From Phylloscopus collybita (taxonomy: Eukaryota; Chordata; Aves; Passeriformes; Phylloscopidae), in assembly GCA_027886175.1 (NCBI GenBank), contig JAJNNQ010000013.1, positions 4,793,501 through 4,857,500 on the forward strand: a stretch of 64,000 nt of DNA. Reading direction: 5' to 3'. Positions 60,740 through 64,000 of the stretch are shown here, piece by piece; position 1 is the first letter of the stretch, and every line of letters begins with the position of its first letter. The notes beneath the pieces are model-generated. The model was given only the letters and a program-made list of their open reading frames with translations, ran no database searches and was not told the DNA's origin. The translations under genes and the position numbers were made by a program.

Positions 60740-61738
60740 ATGAAAAAAATAGCAAAAGAGAATGGTGCCCTTGCCCTTTGATGTCCTTTTCTGGAAGAGA
60801 AAATGTACTTGAAACTCCTATTGCTGCCTGGTGTAATTTTCAAGTGAGCACCACTATTTTTTTTCTGAAATAATGTGTTTGAAGATTTCCCTGGGTTTTT
60901 ATGTTGCCACAGACACTGAAATAAGCTGTAGGAAGGCAGATTCACATGGATGTCATGCTCTTTGTAATGCCTGGGTTACCTGGCATAGCTTCTTTATCAA
61001 GAATGATTATTTTGGGGAAACTAGGGTTACAATTGTATCTTGCTCATTCCAAAAAAACCCATGGAAGGAACATAAAAGCAGATTCAAAAGCAGATACTGA
61101 AAATTCATACCTACAGAAGTGGCCAGTCAGAATTTCATTTGGACCCAAATTAGGGAAGGCAACAGAGAACTTTCAGGTGACTCTCTGTTGGACTTACCCT
61201 AACAACCTTGAATTCCATACAGTCCCTCTCCATGCAGGGTGCATTGGGTTAACAGTTCTTGAACCATCCTTTGTGCTCCCCTTGGTTATTTTGGTGTTTA
61301 AAGCTGTTTCGTTCATGGAGAAAGCACAGAACTATTCTTGTCCTTCCCCCCTCTCTGTGTGAATGCCATCCACACAGGAACAGTGGAGATGGGGTAAAGA
61401 ATAAAGTTGTGGTTTGACATTCTGGAGATGGATACAAGCACAGTGGTTTTTTCAGAGTTCAGCAAATAACTGGTCAGTGAAACTCCTCACTCCACAGAAT
61501 ATAACACCCTGAATGATTAGACTACATAAGATCATTAATTCCATTGCTGAACAACGGTCCTTTCAGGATGATTTTCTGCTTTTGAGGCAGAAGCAATTCT
61601 GGATACTATATGTAACAATTCAGAGAAAAAAATTCAAAGACTTAAGTATAACAGAATCAGAAAAAAACCAAACAATGAGGGAGAATTTGGAAAAAATAAC
61701 TGTATTTCTCAATGTCTGACCCACTCCTGTTTGTTTCT
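60740..61738. other. Unique non-coding DNA
   Basis: A 138-codon frame at 60946-61362 (it opens with ATG) lacks any recognised domain and overlaps a second frame. It is likely chance. No repeat was recognised. Confidence 0.5.
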
Positions 61739-61739
61739 C

Positions 61740-61759
61740 TTTTTTTTTTTTTTTTTTTT
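61740..61759. repeat. Poly(T) tract, 20 nt
   Basis: A run of 20 T. A simple homopolymer. Confidence 0.92.
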
Positions 61760-64000
61760 AAACAGAGTTGTTTCCTTAACCTCTGACATTGTGGTTACTT
61801 CTGTGGGCTATTTCATCAGAAATCAGTTGAAATGAAAGATGAATCCCTGTCCTGACAAATTCCAAATAATATGTCTATTAGATATTATTCAGACTGGTGC
61901 AAACAAAAAATGTAAACTATAAAGGATTCCTGATGTTCCCTTTTACAGAAAGCTCTGGGAAACAAAACAGCTGGTTTGATCTAGGCTGACTACAACTAAA
62001 ACTGACATGCACTCTTGGGAACATGCATACTTAAAATGAAGTACAAAGAAAATGGAGACCTTAACCTGAACAAATGAAAACAACTACTTATCCATATGAG
62101 TGAAATTCTGAAAAACACAGATGTTATGTGAAAGCTGACTTGCAATTCTCAAACGTGAAGGTGCTTATTATTGCAATTTTCAAATGTAAGAGCTCTTTTT
62201 ATGCTACAGTTTATGCTGCAAAGGGTATATAAGTCACCTCAAAACTTCTGGAAACTCTGTAGTTAGGTGATTCTGAAGACCCTTTTTTGACAGAAATAGT
62301 ATTATACAAGCAACACGAGTAAGGTTTTTTTTTTCATTCCTTTTGAAAGCTGAACAGAAGAAAGTATACAGGTTTGTATGGGAAAGGCTGCTGATGGGTA
62401 AAGTCTCCTGCCCAGCTTGCTGTTCCTCTATCTTTGTAACAGAGAAGTTATTTGACACCTCAACGTAATAAAACACATTTTTACTCTGATTTAGCACTAT
62501 CTCTGCCAGAATTTCTTTATTTAGGAATAACCATTTTTTCCTACTTTTGAAGATAGACTAGTGTTATCCTTAGTGATTGCAACACCTTTGACTCTTTTGT
62601 GGGTAAAAGAGGCAAAGCTTGAATTGCAGGTGGTACTGAACTTCCAAGGAGCTACCCAGGCCTGCATGAAACTGCTGGCAACTGTGTGAATGACAGCCAA
62701 GCACATGGATATCCAATAGCAACAGCTCAGTTCAGTGTTCATATTTTGAAATTTTTGAGTCTAATAAAAGGGAGACTGAAGAACATATTTTACTAATTAC
62801 ATAATACTTTTTTACCTTTTTCATGAAATTTCCCAACATTGGCCACCTCTCCTAGCCTAGTTCACAGCAAAGCCATTGGAAAAGCTGTCTTCTTGTTTTT
62901 CACAGAATGGATCACGTGGAATATATATAGATCACCATCAGGAATGTATGTCAAAATGTGACTGTACACTACAACAGGCACGGAAAAGGCAAGAGCAGAA
63001 ACAACTCATTTAGATTAGCAATTAGTCTACTGTTAGACTTAATCTGAAGTTCACTTACAAGTGAACTCAATTTCAGTCCAAGTTCAGTTTTAAAATGAAA
63101 CTATTGGATTTAGTGCCACAAGAAGAAAGGAAGTGGCTTTAAAATCTTGCAAAGGAATTAATACTATGCATATTTCATTGAATGAGAGTATATGGTTTAT
63201 CTCTCCTATGTGATTATTAGGGCTGGACTTGGCACAAAGTTCATTCCCTGCACAGCTTCAAAATAGGCTTGGTTAAGTGCTGGGATGTTTTTCAGCCAAG
63301 TGCAGGAACCTAATTGCAGACACATCACAATATAAGAAGTTGTTCTCATGGTATCTCTTTGCAGGCAAAAGGAAATGAGCACTGGAAAACTCATAAGAAA
63401 GTCTGCTCGTGAAACATTTCCACCCTGACTTCCAGACCAAAGAGGTTTGGACCAGTTTTGGTTCAAGAGACTAATTTCTGGATGCTTATCTGAACTGAAC
63501 AGTCTGAATTTCTTGAGGTTCAGTGTTGGTTGCTATCCATTTGAAGAGCTATTGGCACTTCCATACATATAATCAAGAAAAACCTTTCATCCAAAATGCT
63601 TCCAGCTTGTTCTGTGGTGTTTTCCAGTATATGCTCACAAACCTGTAGTGTTGAAACAAGCTGTCTTCTAGCACAAAAAAAAAATAAATTGCATAGCTGT
63701 TTCTACCCTGGGCTCTTCTATGAATTTCTCCAGTTTATGCAGGAAGAAAGTATCTTTTGGGGATGCAAAGTTTGGGTTTGTTTTTTTATGGGATCCCAGG
63801 ATATACTTATCTGAGGCACTAAATCTTTTAACATATCTTGTTTTCCTGCACTGGGTGAGAATATAATACCACCTCTAGAACACACAGCCTGAAAAGGAAG
63901 CAACAGTTGCATTAAATGGTGTTTTTCTACTTACCTGATGTCTAAGCTTTTGATCACATGAAAGTCTCATGCAGCATTTTAGATCAGTTTCAAATGTGAA
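61760..64000. other. Unique non-coding DNA to the window end
   Basis: AT-rich sequence with frames under 90 codons. No exon, RNA gene or repeat family was recognised. Any gene continuing past the right edge has no exon visible here. Confidence 0.55.

Noticed and set aside
1..64000. CRISPR arrays, prokaryotic operons, or an intact endogenous retrovirus
   Set aside because: No spaced direct-repeat array, ribosome-binding-site-led genes, gag/pol/env-like frames or paired long terminal repeats were seen. The DNA is vertebrate nuclear sequence.

Overview
This window looks like non-coding nuclear DNA from a bird. The main evidence is two unmistakable CR1 retrotransposon 3' ends, the dominant avian LINE. 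One lies on the minus strand at about 2795-2950 and one on the plus strand at about 33953-34160; each ends in the ATTCTATGA-type terminal repeat. Genes are not packed, open frames are short and stop-rich on both strands, and the base composition is AT-rich, as expected of a large intron or an intergenic desert. I cannot name the species; a passerine is only a guess. I found no convincing protein-coding exon, rRNA, tRNA, CRISPR array or bacterial-type operon.

Layout: 1-2.8 kb has sequence resembling a conserved regulatory block (about 1090-1830), followed by the first CR1. The 3-11 kb part is plain unique DNA with a 43-nt T run at 5559. At 11.2-12.1 kb there is a striking compound locus. A short AT-poor segment with about 15 CpG in 150 bp (about 11345-11500) abuts some 570 bp made almost only of A and C on the plus strand, i.e. 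T/G on the minus strand with over 20 G-runs. The 12-27 kb part has a strong but probably cryptic splice-site pair (14655-14784), an old inverted-repeat-like element (15904-15977), the longest ordinary ATG frame (16379-17029, probably chance), and 26- and 47-nt A runs. At 27.1-28.3 kb there is a cluster of homeodomain-type motifs. The 28-34 kb part has a purine tract and the second CR1. From 34 to 64 kb the window has several badly decayed repeats resembling ancient amniote SINE/MIR/L2 tails (about 37110, 47075, 50065, 52005, 57905). It also has an enhancer-like block (39820-40220), more A/C-rich tracts, a 37-nt T run, and a spaced inverted SOX-like motif at 60338-60353.

Since no gene is visible, any function would be regulatory or structural. 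The best leads are the CpG cluster with its G/T-strand quadruplex-prone neighbour, and the enhancer-like blocks near 1.1-1.8, 27.1-28.3, 39.8-40.2 and 60.3 kb. All conservation statements are inference, because no alignment could be run. Comparisons with repeat families are from memory of consensus motifs.
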